Source: Kordia sp. TARA_039_SRF
Lineage (GTDB): Bacteria > Bacteroidota > Bacteroidia > Flavobacteriales > Flavobacteriaceae
DNA length: 64,000 nucleotides
Reading direction: 5' to 3'
Assembly: GCA_006383075.2 (NCBI GenBank)
Contig: SMNH02000001.1
Coordinates: 124,001 to 188,000, forward strand
Under the pieces are notes generated by a model. It was not told the origin of the DNA and made no database searches. It saw nothing but the letters and a program-made list of their open reading frames with translations. Both the position numbers and the translations under genes were made by a program. Of this stretch, positions 36,781-47,202 are shown piece by piece. Numbering within the stretch: the stretch's first letter is position 1; each line of letters starts with the position of its first letter.

Positions 36781-37242
36781 CTAGTTTTTGATGTCAGTTG
36801 GAAAATTCTTAGGTTTCAACCAAAGAGACAAAAACTCTCCTCTATCACTAATAAATGCTACACAATTATTTATAAATTCAACACCTTTCCCTTTTTTATT
36901 AGTATTCCCGATACAGACCCAACCTGTTTGAGAATTAAATTGGACGGGGAATTCTTCGTTACTGATATCATAGATAAATCCAGATTCAAGTTCATGTTCA
37001 ACAATTAGGAATCCTTTCCCATAAATAGGAATTTCAATATTAGAATACATTTCCTTAGTTAAACCGCAAAAACCACTTAGTTGAATTACTTTATCATCTA
37101 CTACTGACATTGTTAATTTGTTGAATGCTAACTCTAAGTCTATTGAATGGTTTCTAGGATTCATATCAAAAGAATGTTCTTCTTCTCTATAGATTAGTGT
37201 TCTATTCTCAATATTTTCTGTATAATTAATTTTAAATATCAT
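36781..37242 (-). CDS. Probable immunity protein for the RHS toxin
   Basis: 153 residues, acidic, no signal peptide, rich in beta-strand-like patterns (IIxLSGFCGLTKEMYSN, YGKGFLIVEHELESGFI). No family recognised. Its ATG overlaps the toxin TGA as ATGA (37239-37242), the classic arrangement of polymorphic toxin and cognate immunity genes. Position directly after a variable toxin C-terminus, small size and lack of export signal make immunity the best guess; no homology supports it. Confidence 0.6.
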   Translation of the reverse strand: MIFKINYTENIENRTLIYREEEHSFDMNPRNHSIDLELAFNKLTMSVVDDKVIQLSGFCGLTKEMYSNIEIPIYGKGFLIVEHELESGFIYDISNEEFPVQFNSQTGWVCIGNTNKKGKGVEFINNCVAFISDRGEFLSLWLKPKNFPTDIKN

Positions 37243-40200
37243 AATGGTTTGAATAAAAAATGGTAAATCACGTTTGTTTCAGGATTGATGCCTAGCTCCC
37301 AAACACCTTGTTTCCCTCTAAATGTTCCAGGTACTTTCCAATTCCTACCTCCTTTAAATGCAGCATCTGGAATTCCTTTACCAGCAGACATAATTTCTTG
37401 GATAGTTAAAGGTGAGTTCATATAAGGTCTAGCTGCTTTTCCTTTATACCATCCACTTTTTTTCACTATATCATCAAAATGATTAGCTGCAGTTTTTGTA
37501 TAGGAAAATCCTTTTCCTAAACCTCCAAATAATTCACTCCCCCCAAAAATACTATATGCCTTTCCATTGCTAAGAGCCATATTAGATAAAGGAGAAATAG
37601 TTCTTTTTAGAGACCCAAAATATCTAGATCCTTGTACTAATTGTTTTAAACCTCTTATTCCTAATCCCCATTGAGAACCAATTCCTAATGTACCAAAATG
37701 TAGTATAATCCCTAAAGTATCTGTCGGAGCTACTAATTCTCTAACTCTATTATCGGATCTCTCGCCAATATGAGCCATTCTGTTTTTATCAATCTGCCTT
37801 CTAATTCTCCTTCTTACTTTCGGGTCTTCTGTCAGAAGATAATCTATTTCTAAATTATTAATAAAAGATTCAAACCTTAATTCACTATAAGATTTTCCTT
37901 CTAAGGTTCCTCCGCTAAAAAACTGTAAAGGTATATTAAAACTAGAACCCGATAAGGGATCAATAGTTAAATTTGTAAATGTATTAAATTCAATTGAGTT
38001 GGATTTTCGTTTTTTCCCTCCAAATATACGTCTTAAAAATCTTCCTGCTTCTCTGAAACCGTTTGCAATATCTCTACCGATACTTTTAATGTTCGTGCCT
38101 AGCCAGTCGCCTACAGAATTCCAATCAACTAATTCACCTAAACTTGCCAATGTTGCTCCTAAACCAATTTGTTGTCCATTGGTAAGTCCTCCAGGGTCTT
38201 CTGTCATTTCTCCACTAGGGTCTATATACATTAGTGGATTATTTAATACATATCCATAACGATTAAAGTTTTGCGTATTCGATATATCTTGTATAAAATT
38301 ATCAGGAGACAAAAAACGTTTTAAGTTGGGGTCGTATAAACGACCGTTCATGTGTATTAACTTTACACCTTGTAAGTGTTCGTGTCCTGTATATCCTCTA
38401 TCTAAGAATGTTAGTTTTTCTAATGGAATATCATTTCCATCAGTTAATTGTACAATATTTCCCCAAGCATCAAAATGACGTTTTTCTTTTGCATTTCCAT
38501 TGCTATCAGTAATAAGTAAGACACTACCTAAATAATCACGATGCAAATAATAGTAATTATTATCCGTAGAGGAATTAGTTTGTTCTGACCTCCATATCGT
38601 TGGAGCTGTGTACGGGTTGCCTCCTATATAAGTAACAAAAAGTGTTGTATCACTAGCTGTATCGTAACTGATTTCCATACTATTATCAAAAGAATAGTGC
38701 TTTCGCTTATCTCGTTGATAAATATCGTCTTCAATACCTCCATAGAACATATGCGATCGTCCCATGAAAGCATTATATTGAAATCCTATCTTTTCTTTTC
38801 CTTCTTCATTAATCTCAAAAGGCTTTTTAAAAGCATTAAATTTTACTTGTTGCAACGAATTTTGTTGATAATATAAATCTCCTTGATTATTTAAATCGAT
38901 TGTCGAAACTTGGTAGGAGGTCCCAGAATAATTATAATCTCCAATCTTATTATTTGATGTAATTCTCCCTAAGTCGTCATAACTAAGACTATTGTCTCCC
39001 TTATTATCGTTAAACGTAATCAATCTATCTAAATTGTCATATCCAAACGTTTCTGACCATGAGAACATGCTATTAGTTCTACTATTTAAAGTTCCTCTTT
39101 GTGCGTCAAAACTTGTTCCTAAGTTCATTATAATTTGAGAAGACGACCCTGTACTTGTAGAAACAATTTTATTTGTTATGTATCCGTAGGTGTCATATGA
39201 ATTACTCTTTTGTATATTATTTCCAACGGTGGATGAGGTTATTTGACCTCTCGCATTAACTCCTGTTAAATTCCAAATAGCTTCATTGGTAGCGACATCT
39301 GTAATCATTTTTAGTCCGCCATTTTGATAGTCATATTTGACTTTTTTACTGCTAATTTTATTATTGAGTAATAATTTGGCATCATACTGTTCTGTATCAA
39401 CTCTCCCAAAAGAATCATACGTATATTTTTTTGTAAAATTCGCATGTGGATTCAACTCAGACATAACAGTGACTCTTTGATGTGAATCATAAGTATAATC
39501 ATATATGCTATTATTTCCATCAGAGCTCGTTAATGTAATATTACTTATCATCTTATTTACTGGGTGATATGAATATTGTATCAACATGTCAGTGTTATTA
39601 TCTCCTGTTATGTGTTTGTCAAGAAGTTTTCCAATCGGAGAATATGTATAATCTACAGCTCCTTTGGGATTGGTTTCATTAATGACCTCTCCATAACCAT
39701 TATAAGTATATTCATAAATACCAGCGGATGGATCAGTTAATTTTGTTTTACGACCCCAACCGTCTTGCTCCATAGAAACTAATACACCATTATTATCAGC
39801 AGATTTCAAATTTCCATTTCCATAATACGTGTAGTTTATAGTGCCTCCAGGATCAGTTACACTTAAGGTATTACCCATGCCATCTCTGTTAGATGTTATT
39901 GTTTTTACTCCATCATCAACGGTAACAGATGTTCCATTATAGCTAATATTTATAACTCTTCCTGTATGTAAAGTTTGTGTGATTGGGCGACCGTAAAAAT
40001 CGTATGTAATTTCATTCCATTGAGATGGGTTACTTCCAGTATAAGGTTCACTTTCTCTTGCAATTCTATCAAACTTATCATATTCATAACTTTTGCTAAT
40101 CCATTGCCCAAGGATATCTTTTTGCTGAATTTTTGTGATTCGCTCCAATGGATCATAGAATACTTTGGATTCACTCCCGTCATCATTTAAATTGGAAACG

Positions 40201-43200
40201 ATGTAAGAATAGCCAGGTTCTTCATAAGAAGAATTAATTTGATTCCCTAAGTAATCAGTTACCTTGATAGGTCGCTCCCAGTTATCATACATAAATGAGG
40301 TTTCTTGACCGAATGGATTTATTTCTTTCTTTAATGAACCTGTTAATGTAGATGTATTATATTCATACATAGTTTCTAAACCTTCCACATCTATAGTTTT
40401 CAGCAAAAAGCGTCCTGATGAATCATACTCAAAGCTTACTTCTCTTGAGTTTTCTCCATTTGGAGTAGTCGTAATTTTTGTTATATTTCCGAATACATCA
40501 TATTCATAGGCTTCTATATCAAATGGAGTTCCATTTCCTTTAGTCTTCTTTTGCGTTATAAAATTTCCTGTATATACAAATTGTTCTTCTGAATTGAAAG
40601 TATTACCTCCTATTGTAGATGTATGCGCAACCGTAATAGGTCTTCCTATATAATAATTTATTCCAGTGCTATTATCATAAGTAATACTCCTTGAAGAGCT
40701 TCCCCCAACATAGTTTGTAGTTACTAGTGTTGGATTATTAAATGAATCATATTGGTACATAGTATTTGTATATGTACCATCTAAATTATTTTGTGAAAGT
40801 ACAGAAGTCGTAGATAATTTAAATACTTTATTAGCTGCTAACGATGAGTTATATTGATATGTGGTTTTAGAAATATAATATGAGGTTGGTATTGTAAACG
40901 TATAATAATTTGCTTGTGAATATGATGCTATCATTGCTCCTCTTAGTAATGGGTCATATTTTGATACTGTGTATATTCTATCCGAACTCCCAGTATGCCA
41001 ATTACTGACCGCAACTCCTTGAAACCCTAAAAAACCTAATCCTTCAACATTGTATACAGCTCCTTCATAAGCATACTTTTTTGTAAGTGTAGGAGTTCCA
41101 GAAACTATTCTTTGCAACGAACTTACTACTTTAGTACTTGGAGCAGTTTTTATATCTACGTTAGGGTATGTACTAGTATTTAGAGCACTATACGTTTGAG
41201 AACTCCCTAAAGAATTAAGGGACTCATATTCTATTTCATATTTTACACCATTGTTGACAACTGAACGTAGCAATACATCCTCTCGATGATCTTGAGTAAA
41301 TGAAAAGGAAGTGATCCACTGGTTACTAATGGTAGCAAAATCTAAATTCTTATTAGGTTGATTGGATGTTAAAAATATTGGGATTGGAAAGTGTTCTGTA
41401 TTGCCATTTTTTGTAGTTGTTCCTCCAAATACAAACCGTACTTCTGCGTTTGAGTAATTGCTAGATTGCCCTTGATTATTATAAATCTTTACTGTTTGAA
41501 CACCATTTAATCCATTATTATAAGTTGTTGTATTGTATTCAATAATATCTGTTTTCCCATCTCCATTCACATCCAAAGGAACTAGGTTATAACCATAGAA
41601 AGCCGAATAGTTTGAAATTGGATGAGGTTGATATGTAGTTTTTTGGTATTTAAATGGTTGATTTTTAGTTTCCTGCACAAAAGTAGTTCCGGTAGAAAGA
41701 AATGTTCTAAAAGAATAGCTACCGTTAGCTACGGGATCTAAAAAATCTGTTTTCCCATCACCATTAAAATCTCCAAATAACAACGGATCGCTCGTAGTAA
41801 TTCCTAGATCGTTTACAGACCATAGTAAACTTAATTGATTATTATTATTGTTTAGTGTGTAAATGTTTAATTTTCCATTAGTTATATGAACTAAGTCTGA
41901 TTTTCCGTCACCATTAAAGTCTCCTGTTAATAATTTATCTTCATTACCTATTGTATCCAATAAATAACCAACTTGATTTGCGAAATTAATAGTAATATTT
42001 CTGTTTAAATCTATTAGATATACAGTGCTATTTCTAACAGTAGTATTATTACAACTGCAACAAGTTCCATTACTACCTCCCGGATTAGGGTCTAATTCAT
42101 CTGGTTCGTTGGAAATTTCTCCAAAAGAACCTCCTTCACCACAATCATATTCATTACAATATTGCGTAACGTATGGTTTTCCTACAGCTAACACATCAGT
42201 TAATCCATCTCCGTTAAAGTCTCCTGAGATATATTCTTTAGGAATTTCTCTTTGTGTTGAATTGTTACAATCAGATTGATATGTATAAGTGCCAGAATTC
42301 CATGTTTTTGTGTAATTTAGGGTCATAGGTTGAATAGTACTATTTGAATAAACATTAAAATGTACTGTTCCACTATTCCCTTTTTTTACTATTGTGACGC
42401 CTTGTCCCTCAACTACTTTATTTTCGTGATTAATCCATTTAGTTGGAAAAATTGTTTCAAAAGCACCAGTATTAATTATTGACGGAGAATTATTTGTCCC
42501 ACTTTGAATATCTTTAAATAGCCAAAATTTTGTTTTATCATTCTTTGGGTACACTAGAAAATCCATTTTTCCATTCCCAGTAAAGTCCATACTAACCGTT
42601 TCTGCATTTCTCTGTTCAATATTCACAAGTCCTAAATCTGTAGTAATATCATTAACAGTTACAGAAGTACTTGATTTGGTATAGTCGAAAAATATTGCAG
42701 CGTGTGCGTCCTGAAAATCTCCTGTACGCTCTTTTAAATATAAAAGTCTATCGTATCCTAAATAACTTGGGTCATAACCTAGCGAATAAGACCTTACACG
42801 GTTATTATTCGTATAAACTTCTACGCTTCTCAGTACATCTTTACGTGTCAACGGGATATTACCTACATAAGATTTCTCCCACCTATTTCTTTCAGTTGAA
42901 GAATAATATAAAAATCGAATTTCATTAATAGGAGCAGTTGTATTCGTATGACCATACTTAATTTTACTTATAGATTGGCTATTATTACTACTTGAATATT
43001 CGTAATCGATTCTAATACCTTGAGAATTTTCCCAATATGTTATAGCATATCCAGTATGAGTTCTTGAGTCACCACTATTCCCATAATATGCTTTCGCTCC
43101 ATTGGGATAATGTACTATAAAATATGCTGGTCCATAATTAGCGCCATAAGGAGAAACTCCATGTGATACAATTTTAAGATTAGAAAAATTTTCTGTTTCA

Positions 43201-43727
43201 TACTGAGCTCCATTTGCTCCATAAGTTCCGCTTTTAAGCATTAAACGTTGTCCATCAAGAACAAAACGATCTAAATTATTAAAATCTACTCCATCTATTT
43301 CTCCATCATGATATTTCGTTGCAGATGTTCTAGAAATCATTGAAATCCCACTAATATTCCAACCATATCCTGCAATACCATTTCCTCCTTGACTATTGTA
43401 TGATAAAGCAATCTTAGGGGATATATTGTTGATTCCTGGAGGAACGAGAAAAGGAACGGTATAATTAGCAGCTCCAGTTAGGGAAACTGATAAACTCCCT
43501 ACTGTTTCTCCAATTCCAGTATTAGAATTTTCTTTAATAATATTAATATTGTCTTTAGAAGAAACTCCTTCTAGGGGAATGGTTTGTAGTTTACTATCAA
43601 CAACATCTATTTTTTTAAAAGTAAACTTACTTTCATTCTTTTCTTTAGGATTAATTTCATTGTTAGTTTGACTGTAAAGACTTAAAGCAGTCAATAATAA
43701 GAAGTATAGAAGTATTATTTTTTTCAT
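37239..43727 (-). CDS. SpvB/FG-GAP/RHS polymorphic toxin with unusual C-terminal domain
   Basis: 2162 residues. Order: Sec signal peptide (MKKIILLYFLLLTALSLYSQ); SpvB-like N-terminus (about 75-350: ANYTVPFLVPPGINNISPK); FG-GAP/VCBS repeats with DFNGDGxxDxL units (about five, 365-800); a long RHS/YD-repeat shell; the RHS-associated core with GRLYDPNLKRFLSPDNFI and NRYGYVLNNPLMYIDPSGE (about 1745-1835); then a ~330-residue tail. The final ~80 residues look like a separate domain (RPYMNSPLTIQEI, KVPGTFRGKQGVWEL, TNVIYHFLF). By position it is the toxin; it may be a BECR-type RNase, but I am not sure. The gene is translationally coupled to the immunity gene. Export is Sec plus an unknown later step; no T9SS signal is possible at the toxin end. 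Confidence 0.82.
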   Translation of the reverse strand: MKKIILLYFLLLTALSLYSQTNNEINPKEKNESKFTFKKIDVVDSKLQTIPLEGVSSKDNINIIKENSNTGIGETVGSLSVSLTGAANYTVPFLVPPGINNISPKIALSYNSQGGNGIAGYGWNISGISMISRTSATKYHDGEIDGVDFNNLDRFVLDGQRLMLKSGTYGANGAQYETENFSNLKIVSHGVSPYGANYGPAYFIVHYPNGAKAYYGNSGDSRTHTGYAITYWENSQGIRIDYEYSSSNNSQSISKIKYGHTNTTAPINEIRFLYYSSTERNRWEKSYVGNIPLTRKDVLRSVEVYTNNNRVRSYSLGYDPSYLGYDRLLYLKERTGDFQDAHAAIFFDYTKSSTSVTVNDITTDLGLVNIEQRNAETVSMDFTGNGKMDFLVYPKNDKTKFWLFKDIQSGTNNSPSIINTGAFETIFPTKWINHENKVVEGQGVTIVKKGNSGTVHFNVYSNSTIQPMTLNYTKTWNSGTYTYQSDCNNSTQREIPKEYISGDFNGDGLTDVLAVGKPYVTQYCNEYDCGEGGSFGEISNEPDELDPNPGGSNGTCCSCNNTTVRNSTVYLIDLNRNITINFANQVGYLLDTIGNEDKLLTGDFNGDGKSDLVHITNGKLNIYTLNNNNNQLSLLWSVNDLGITTSDPLLFGDFNGDGKTDFLDPVANGSYSFRTFLSTGTTFVQETKNQPFKYQKTTYQPHPISNYSAFYGYNLVPLDVNGDGKTDIIEYNTTTYNNGLNGVQTVKIYNNQGQSSNYSNAEVRFVFGGTTTKNGNTEHFPIPIFLTSNQPNKNLDFATISNQWITSFSFTQDHREDVLLRSVVNNGVKYEIEYESLNSLGSSQTYSALNTSTYPNVDIKTAPSTKVVSSLQRIVSGTPTLTKKYAYEGAVYNVEGLGFLGFQGVAVSNWHTGSSDRIYTVSKYDPLLRGAMIASYSQANYYTFTIPTSYYISKTTYQYNSSLAANKVFKLSTTSVLSQNNLDGTYTNTMYQYDSFNNPTLVTTNYVGGSSSRSITYDNSTGINYYIGRPITVAHTSTIGGNTFNSEEQFVYTGNFITQKKTKGNGTPFDIEAYEYDVFGNITKITTTPNGENSREVSFEYDSSGRFLLKTIDVEGLETMYEYNTSTLTGSLKKEINPFGQETSFMYDNWERPIKVTDYLGNQINSSYEEPGYSYIVSNLNDDGSESKVFYDPLERITKIQQKDILGQWISKSYEYDKFDRIARESEPYTGSNPSQWNEITYDFYGRPITQTLHTGRVINISYNGTSVTVDDGVKTITSNRDGMGNTLSVTDPGGTINYTYYGNGNLKSADNNGVLVSMEQDGWGRKTKLTDPSAGIYEYTYNGYGEVINETNPKGAVDYTYSPIGKLLDKHITGDNNTDMLIQYSYHPVNKMISNITLTSSDGNNSIYDYTYDSHQRVTVMSELNPHANFTKKYTYDSFGRVDTEQYDAKLLLNNKISSKKVKYDYQNGGLKMITDVATNEAIWNLTGVNARGQITSSTVGNNIQKSNSYDTYGYITNKIVSTSTGSSSQIIMNLGTSFDAQRGTLNSRTNSMFSWSETFGYDNLDRLITFNDNKGDNSLSYDDLGRITSNNKIGDYNYSGTSYQVSTIDLNNQGDLYYQQNSLQQVKFNAFKKPFEINEEGKEKIGFQYNAFMGRSHMFYGGIEDDIYQRDKRKHYSFDNSMEISYDTASDTTLFVTYIGGNPYTAPTIWRSEQTNSSTDNNYYYLHRDYLGSVLLITDSNGNAKEKRHFDAWGNIVQLTDGNDIPLEKLTFLDRGYTGHEHLQGVKLIHMNGRLYDPNLKRFLSPDNFIQDISNTQNFNRYGYVLNNPLMYIDPSGEMTEDPGGLTNGQQIGLGATLASLGELVDWNSVGDWLGTNIKSIGRDIANGFREAGRFLRRIFGGKKRKSNSIEFNTFTNLTIDPLSGSSFNIPLQFFSGGTLEGKSYSELRFESFINNLEIDYLLTEDPKVRRRIRRQIDKNRMAHIGERSDNRVRELVAPTDTLGIILHFGTLGIGSQWGLGIRGLKQLVQGSRYFGSLKRTISPLSNMALSNGKAYSIFGGSELFGGLGKGFSYTKTAANHFDDIVKKSGWYKGKAARPYMNSPLTIQEIMSAGKGIPDAAFKGGRNWKVPGTFRGKQGVWELGINPETNVIYHFLFKPL

Positions 43728-43807
43728 TCTTTATATATTTAATATTTTCATAAATACAATGGCTCTTTATGAATCCTACTGTATTAGAAAAACTAATTTT
43801 CTTTATT

Positions 43808-44911
43808 TTACTTTTTTATAATTTTTCTTGTTACCGCATTTCCATTAGAGAAATGCAGATGGATAAAATAAATCCCTGTAGGCATTTCAGAAATATCTAC
43901 TTCCAATAAAGTAGTTTCTTTATCAAGATAAGTTTGCTTTACCAATGAGCCTTGTACATTGTAAATATTAATACTATGGGAGAATTTACTGTTTATTCCA
44001 TTTGACTGAATAGTTAATTTTCCTTCCGTTGGATTTGGATACAATTGAACATTACTAACGGTAGCTTCATCTAAATTTTCAATTTTTTCACTGTCAGTTA
44101 TGTCTATTGCTGTGTTGGATCTTCCAATTGGAGGAGTTGGAGTTATGCATGATGCATTTCTACAATAAAAACGTTGTTTTTGACTACCAGCATTATCATA
44201 TGCAAAAAATAATGAAGAATTCTCATTTATACTTAGTAGGAAATTTATAGTTGACTCACTTCCATTGACTTCTTCTATAGTTGGATTGAAATAATATTGT
44301 CTATCATCCGAATTTGAATCATGCGCCAGAAATGAACGACTTCTAATATTTGTAGCAGATGAAGTAAATTTAAAATCAGTTAAAGTTTGAACTTCTTCAC
44401 CAGTTTCTCCATCATAGATTCTGCCCAAACTTATATTTGAAGAATGGTTACTATCATGAACATATCCAACTAGTAGATACCATTTATTTAACTCAGGTAA
44501 ATCTCCAACAAAAAAATATGGACTACTAATTGAAGAATCATTAAGTCTTAATGTTTGAAATTGTCCATTAGCATAACTGTTACAACCAAAGTATGAACTT
44601 CCTTCATTAGAATTGGTTTTTTTTATCCATACAGAAAAACGATATGTCTTTGTATGATCAATTGTAACATATGAGGAAAAAAAACCTCCATCTTGAATAC
44701 TTGTATTATCTGGAATTGATTTCCATACGATGACTTCATGACCAATATGATTTAAACTTAATTCTCTGTAATTCTTTTCAGTAGTTCCGTAGATACTAAA
44801 ACCGGTTACATTACCTGTACCTACAGTCCAAGTTGTAGTACTTAATAAATTCTGTGAGTAGATATTTATAATATTACATGTTAAAAATAGTAATATGAGT
44901 TTTACTTTCAT
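43808..44911 (-). CDS. T9SS type A sorting-domain protein of the island
   Basis: 367 residues. Signal peptide MKVKLILLFLTCNIINIYSQ, a carbohydrate-binding-like body (KTYRFSVWIKKTNS, RIYDGETGEEVQTLTDF), and the C-terminal type A sorting domain VQLYPNPTEGKLTIQS ... YFIHLHFSNGNAVTRKI. It is a secreted or surface protein of unknown role. It lies upstream of the RHS toxin with an 80-nt gap, so the two may be co-transcribed. Confidence 0.75.
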   Translation of the reverse strand: MKVKLILLFLTCNIINIYSQNLLSTTTWTVGTGNVTGFSIYGTTEKNYRELSLNHIGHEVIVWKSIPDNTSIQDGGFFSSYVTIDHTKTYRFSVWIKKTNSNEGSSYFGCNSYANGQFQTLRLNDSSISSPYFFVGDLPELNKWYLLVGYVHDSNHSSNISLGRIYDGETGEEVQTLTDFKFTSSATNIRSRSFLAHDSNSDDRQYYFNPTIEEVNGSESTINFLLSINENSSLFFAYDNAGSQKQRFYCRNASCITPTPPIGRSNTAIDITDSEKIENLDEATVSNVQLYPNPTEGKLTIQSNGINSKFSHSINIYNVQGSLVKQTYLDKETTLLEVDISEMPTGIYFIHLHFSNGNAVTRKIIKK

Positions 44912-46229
44912 TTTGTAAGTTATTTATTAATTGAATGCGAAAATATCATTTCAGAAGTAATAAATAAAATATATTTTATAAGCGTCGAATTTTAAAAATA
45001 AGCGTTGAATTTTGTATTTATTTTTAAGGATATACGTGTTAATAAAAAGTTAATAAAAATTTTTGTCCCTAAAATATTTAATGCAAACATCAAAAATCAC
45101 GTTAATATTTATATGAGATTTTAAATCGTAATTGTAGTTACAGGAGAATTATGTTTTGATACTGTTCTTTACAGACTCAAAAGAACGCATCATTGTTACT
45201 AGATGAAAAGGTCAATCGAATAAAGCTCATATATAGCATGAGTTTAAGAAGCATATTGATGAGGAAAGGAATAAAGTTCTATACGTAATTAAGTAATCAG
45301 TAGGTGCATATTTCTCTAGGTTTATGCAGCGAATGATATATATTCTCTAATTCTCCGATAATAGGTACAACAGCCAGTGGCGATATTTTATAGTGTACAT
45401 AAAGGCGTTTGGGTTAAGTCAATGTCTTTTGCTTGAAGTCTACTCATCTCGATATTATGCAAAAAAAGCATACGACATAAACTGCATAAATACATATAAA
45501 TACGGGTCGTTATTGTAAAGTTATTCTCTGATAGCAATGATTTGTTCTTTTTAGGCTTGGTTTTGATGTTCTTTATCTTTTCTACAAGGTTGTACGGAAT
45601 ATTCTCATCATCTATCTTCTAATTGAGAAAATAAAATAGATAGGGTTGTCTTGTAGTTATTTTTGTTTTTGGAGAAACTACCTCGATAGGAGTATTTGCA
45701 AACTTTTGTTTTTGGTTTATGATTTCTTAAGGGTGTTTAAAAACAGACCCACATGGCGTTTTTTAAGTTCGCTGATGTCATGAGATGATAGTTTATTGAC
45801 TTCAAGCTACTGCATGAACTTATTGTAATATCCTGTAAAGGTAGAAGCTGTTTTTGTGCAAGAGCGAATTCCATCACTTGTTTTACTGTATAGATTTGAT
45901 GTTAGCTTCTTCGTAAATAGGTGGCTGCCTTTCTAATTTTCCCGTTGCAGGATTTCGGAATGAGAAATACACGTACCAACGTTTAGAAAGGTCGTCTTTT
46001 CCTGTATAGATTTTTGGTTCTTAAAATTGCTTTAATTTTTCAAATCGTATGCAGTTTCGTATTCATTTTTTTAATTAACTCTAAAATAGGCATAAAATTG
46101 TGCTTTAAATAGACTGAATACAAAGTAAATACAGTACTTTTACCTTAAAATCTTATTTTTCTAAGATAGCGCGGGCTTGAAACTTGCACTAACTTTTTCT
46201 AAAAAATCTTAGAAGAAAGTATCTTCCAG
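44912..46229. other. 1.3-kb region holding a decayed integrase
   Basis: No intact gene. The minus strand from ~46035 to ~45170 carries an integrase relic (see pseudogene entry). The remaining ~250 nt next to the T9SS gene and ~190 nt before 46230 show nothing I can support. Confidence 0.7.
45170..46035 (-). pseudogene. Decayed tyrosine recombinase (phage-type integrase)
   Basis: The minus strand from 46020 to 45901 translates without a stop to the integrase N-terminal pattern PKIYTGKDDLSKRW then YFSFRNPATGKLERQPPIY, typical of flavobacterial tyrosine recombinases; an in-frame TAA stands just before it. Further along, in other frames, are STFTGYYNKFMQ-stop-LEV, VSPKNKNNYKTTLSILFSQ and MSRLQAKDIDLTQ. 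At least three frameshifts and several stops break the frame. The Arg expected before the RLQxKDID segment is not present, and no C-terminal R-H-x-x-R-Y core survives. Inactive, but its presence marks the island as formerly mobile. Confidence 0.75.
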
Positions 46230-46232
46230 TTG

Positions 46233-46766
46233 ATGAATTCTAAAGTTTTTAAAATAGGCATTTTTAATAGTATAGGGCTTTATTTTATTATAAGACCGAT
46301 ATTATTTATTACATTAATAGATTTTGTGGTAATATTTTGTGTGAAAATGTATTATGACATGACCGTAGATCAAATTAAAGTAGTTGTTTTCGGCTTACTT
46401 CTTTTAAGCGTCATTTTTTATGTATTGCCCTTAATAATCTTACTTTTAAATTATTTCATCAAAAACAAAGGTGCTTCAATAAAAATAATATATTCTAATA
46501 ATTCAGTATGCAGAGCCGAATACTCAAGGGCTGGAAAAAAAATTGAGCTTAATACAGCTGAAATAAATAAAATTGAGTGTAATTTCTCAGTAACATCCTT
46601 TGAGAATAGAATGAAATTCTTTTTTTGGGATGAATACTTTTATTATGTTATAATTCTGAAGGATAATTCTAAAGTATTTATACCATGTATTTTATGTGAT
46701 CAAATTGAAGAAATATTCACATCAATTAAGTTCATAAGAATTAAAAGATATTTCCCTTTTTATTAG
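46233..46766 (+). CDS. Two-helix membrane protein, unknown function
   Basis: 177 residues from the ATG at 46233 (a TTG one codon earlier is also possible). Two hydrophobic segments (about 14-36 and 50-74) precede a ~100-residue soluble part with Lys/Ile/Asn-rich composition. No family recognised. Base composition is very AT-rich, as in the island. Placement next to the integrase relic suggests accessory origin. Confidence 0.55.
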   Translation: MNSKVFKIGIFNSIGLYFIIRPILFITLIDFVVIFCVKMYYDMTVDQIKVVVFGLLLLSVIFYVLPLIILLLNYFIKNKGASIKIIYSNNSVCRAEYSRAGKKIELNTAEINKIECNFSVTSFENRMKFFFWDEYFYYVIILKDNSKVFIPCILCDQIEEIFTSIKFIRIKRYFPFY

Positions 46767-46887
46767 ATGCTTAAGAGTTTGTAGCTCGTGCTAACGTTCC
46801 AAACCATTGTCATCGCATCAAAAAATAAAGCAACTAAACACTATTTTTGTTTAACATTTTTTATTAAATTGTAAACAAAAAAATATT

Positions 46888-47118
46888 ATGAAAATCAATG
46901 CAATGTTTTTATTAGGTCTTACGACGCTAATACTTATTACTGTGACTGTTTTTTCCACCATGAATATGCCGTTTGGTCTCGTATTCTTTTTGGTTGTACT
47001 TGGTCAAGCACTTTTAATTTTTACAGTATATAAAGTCTTAAAAGATGATTATACTACAGATAAAACTTTCGAAGATTTTTATGAAGACCGTCCAGACTTG
47101 GGTAGAAATTACAGATAG
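46888..47118 (+). CDS. Small two-helix membrane protein
   Basis: 76 residues with two hydrophobic helices (about 5-25 and 28-47) and an acidic C-terminal tail (FEDFYEDRPDLGRN). No family recognised. A clear ATG after an A-rich leader, and a composition more like core genes than the 46233 gene, support a real small gene. Confidence 0.6.
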   Translation: MKINAMFLLGLTTLILITVTVFSTMNMPFGLVFFLVVLGQALLIFTVYKVLKDDYTTDKTFEDFYEDRPDLGRNYR

Positions 47119-47202
47119 TCAGCATGACGAAGTAAATACGAATCATGGCTTTTTATAAAAACCTGAAATTGAAACGTTTATAGATAATCTAAAAAACCTA
47201 AA

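Noticed and set aside
44912..45160. Possible small gene between the T9SS gene and the integrase relic
   Set aside because: No frame of useful length with a plausible start; the stretch is AT-rich spacer.
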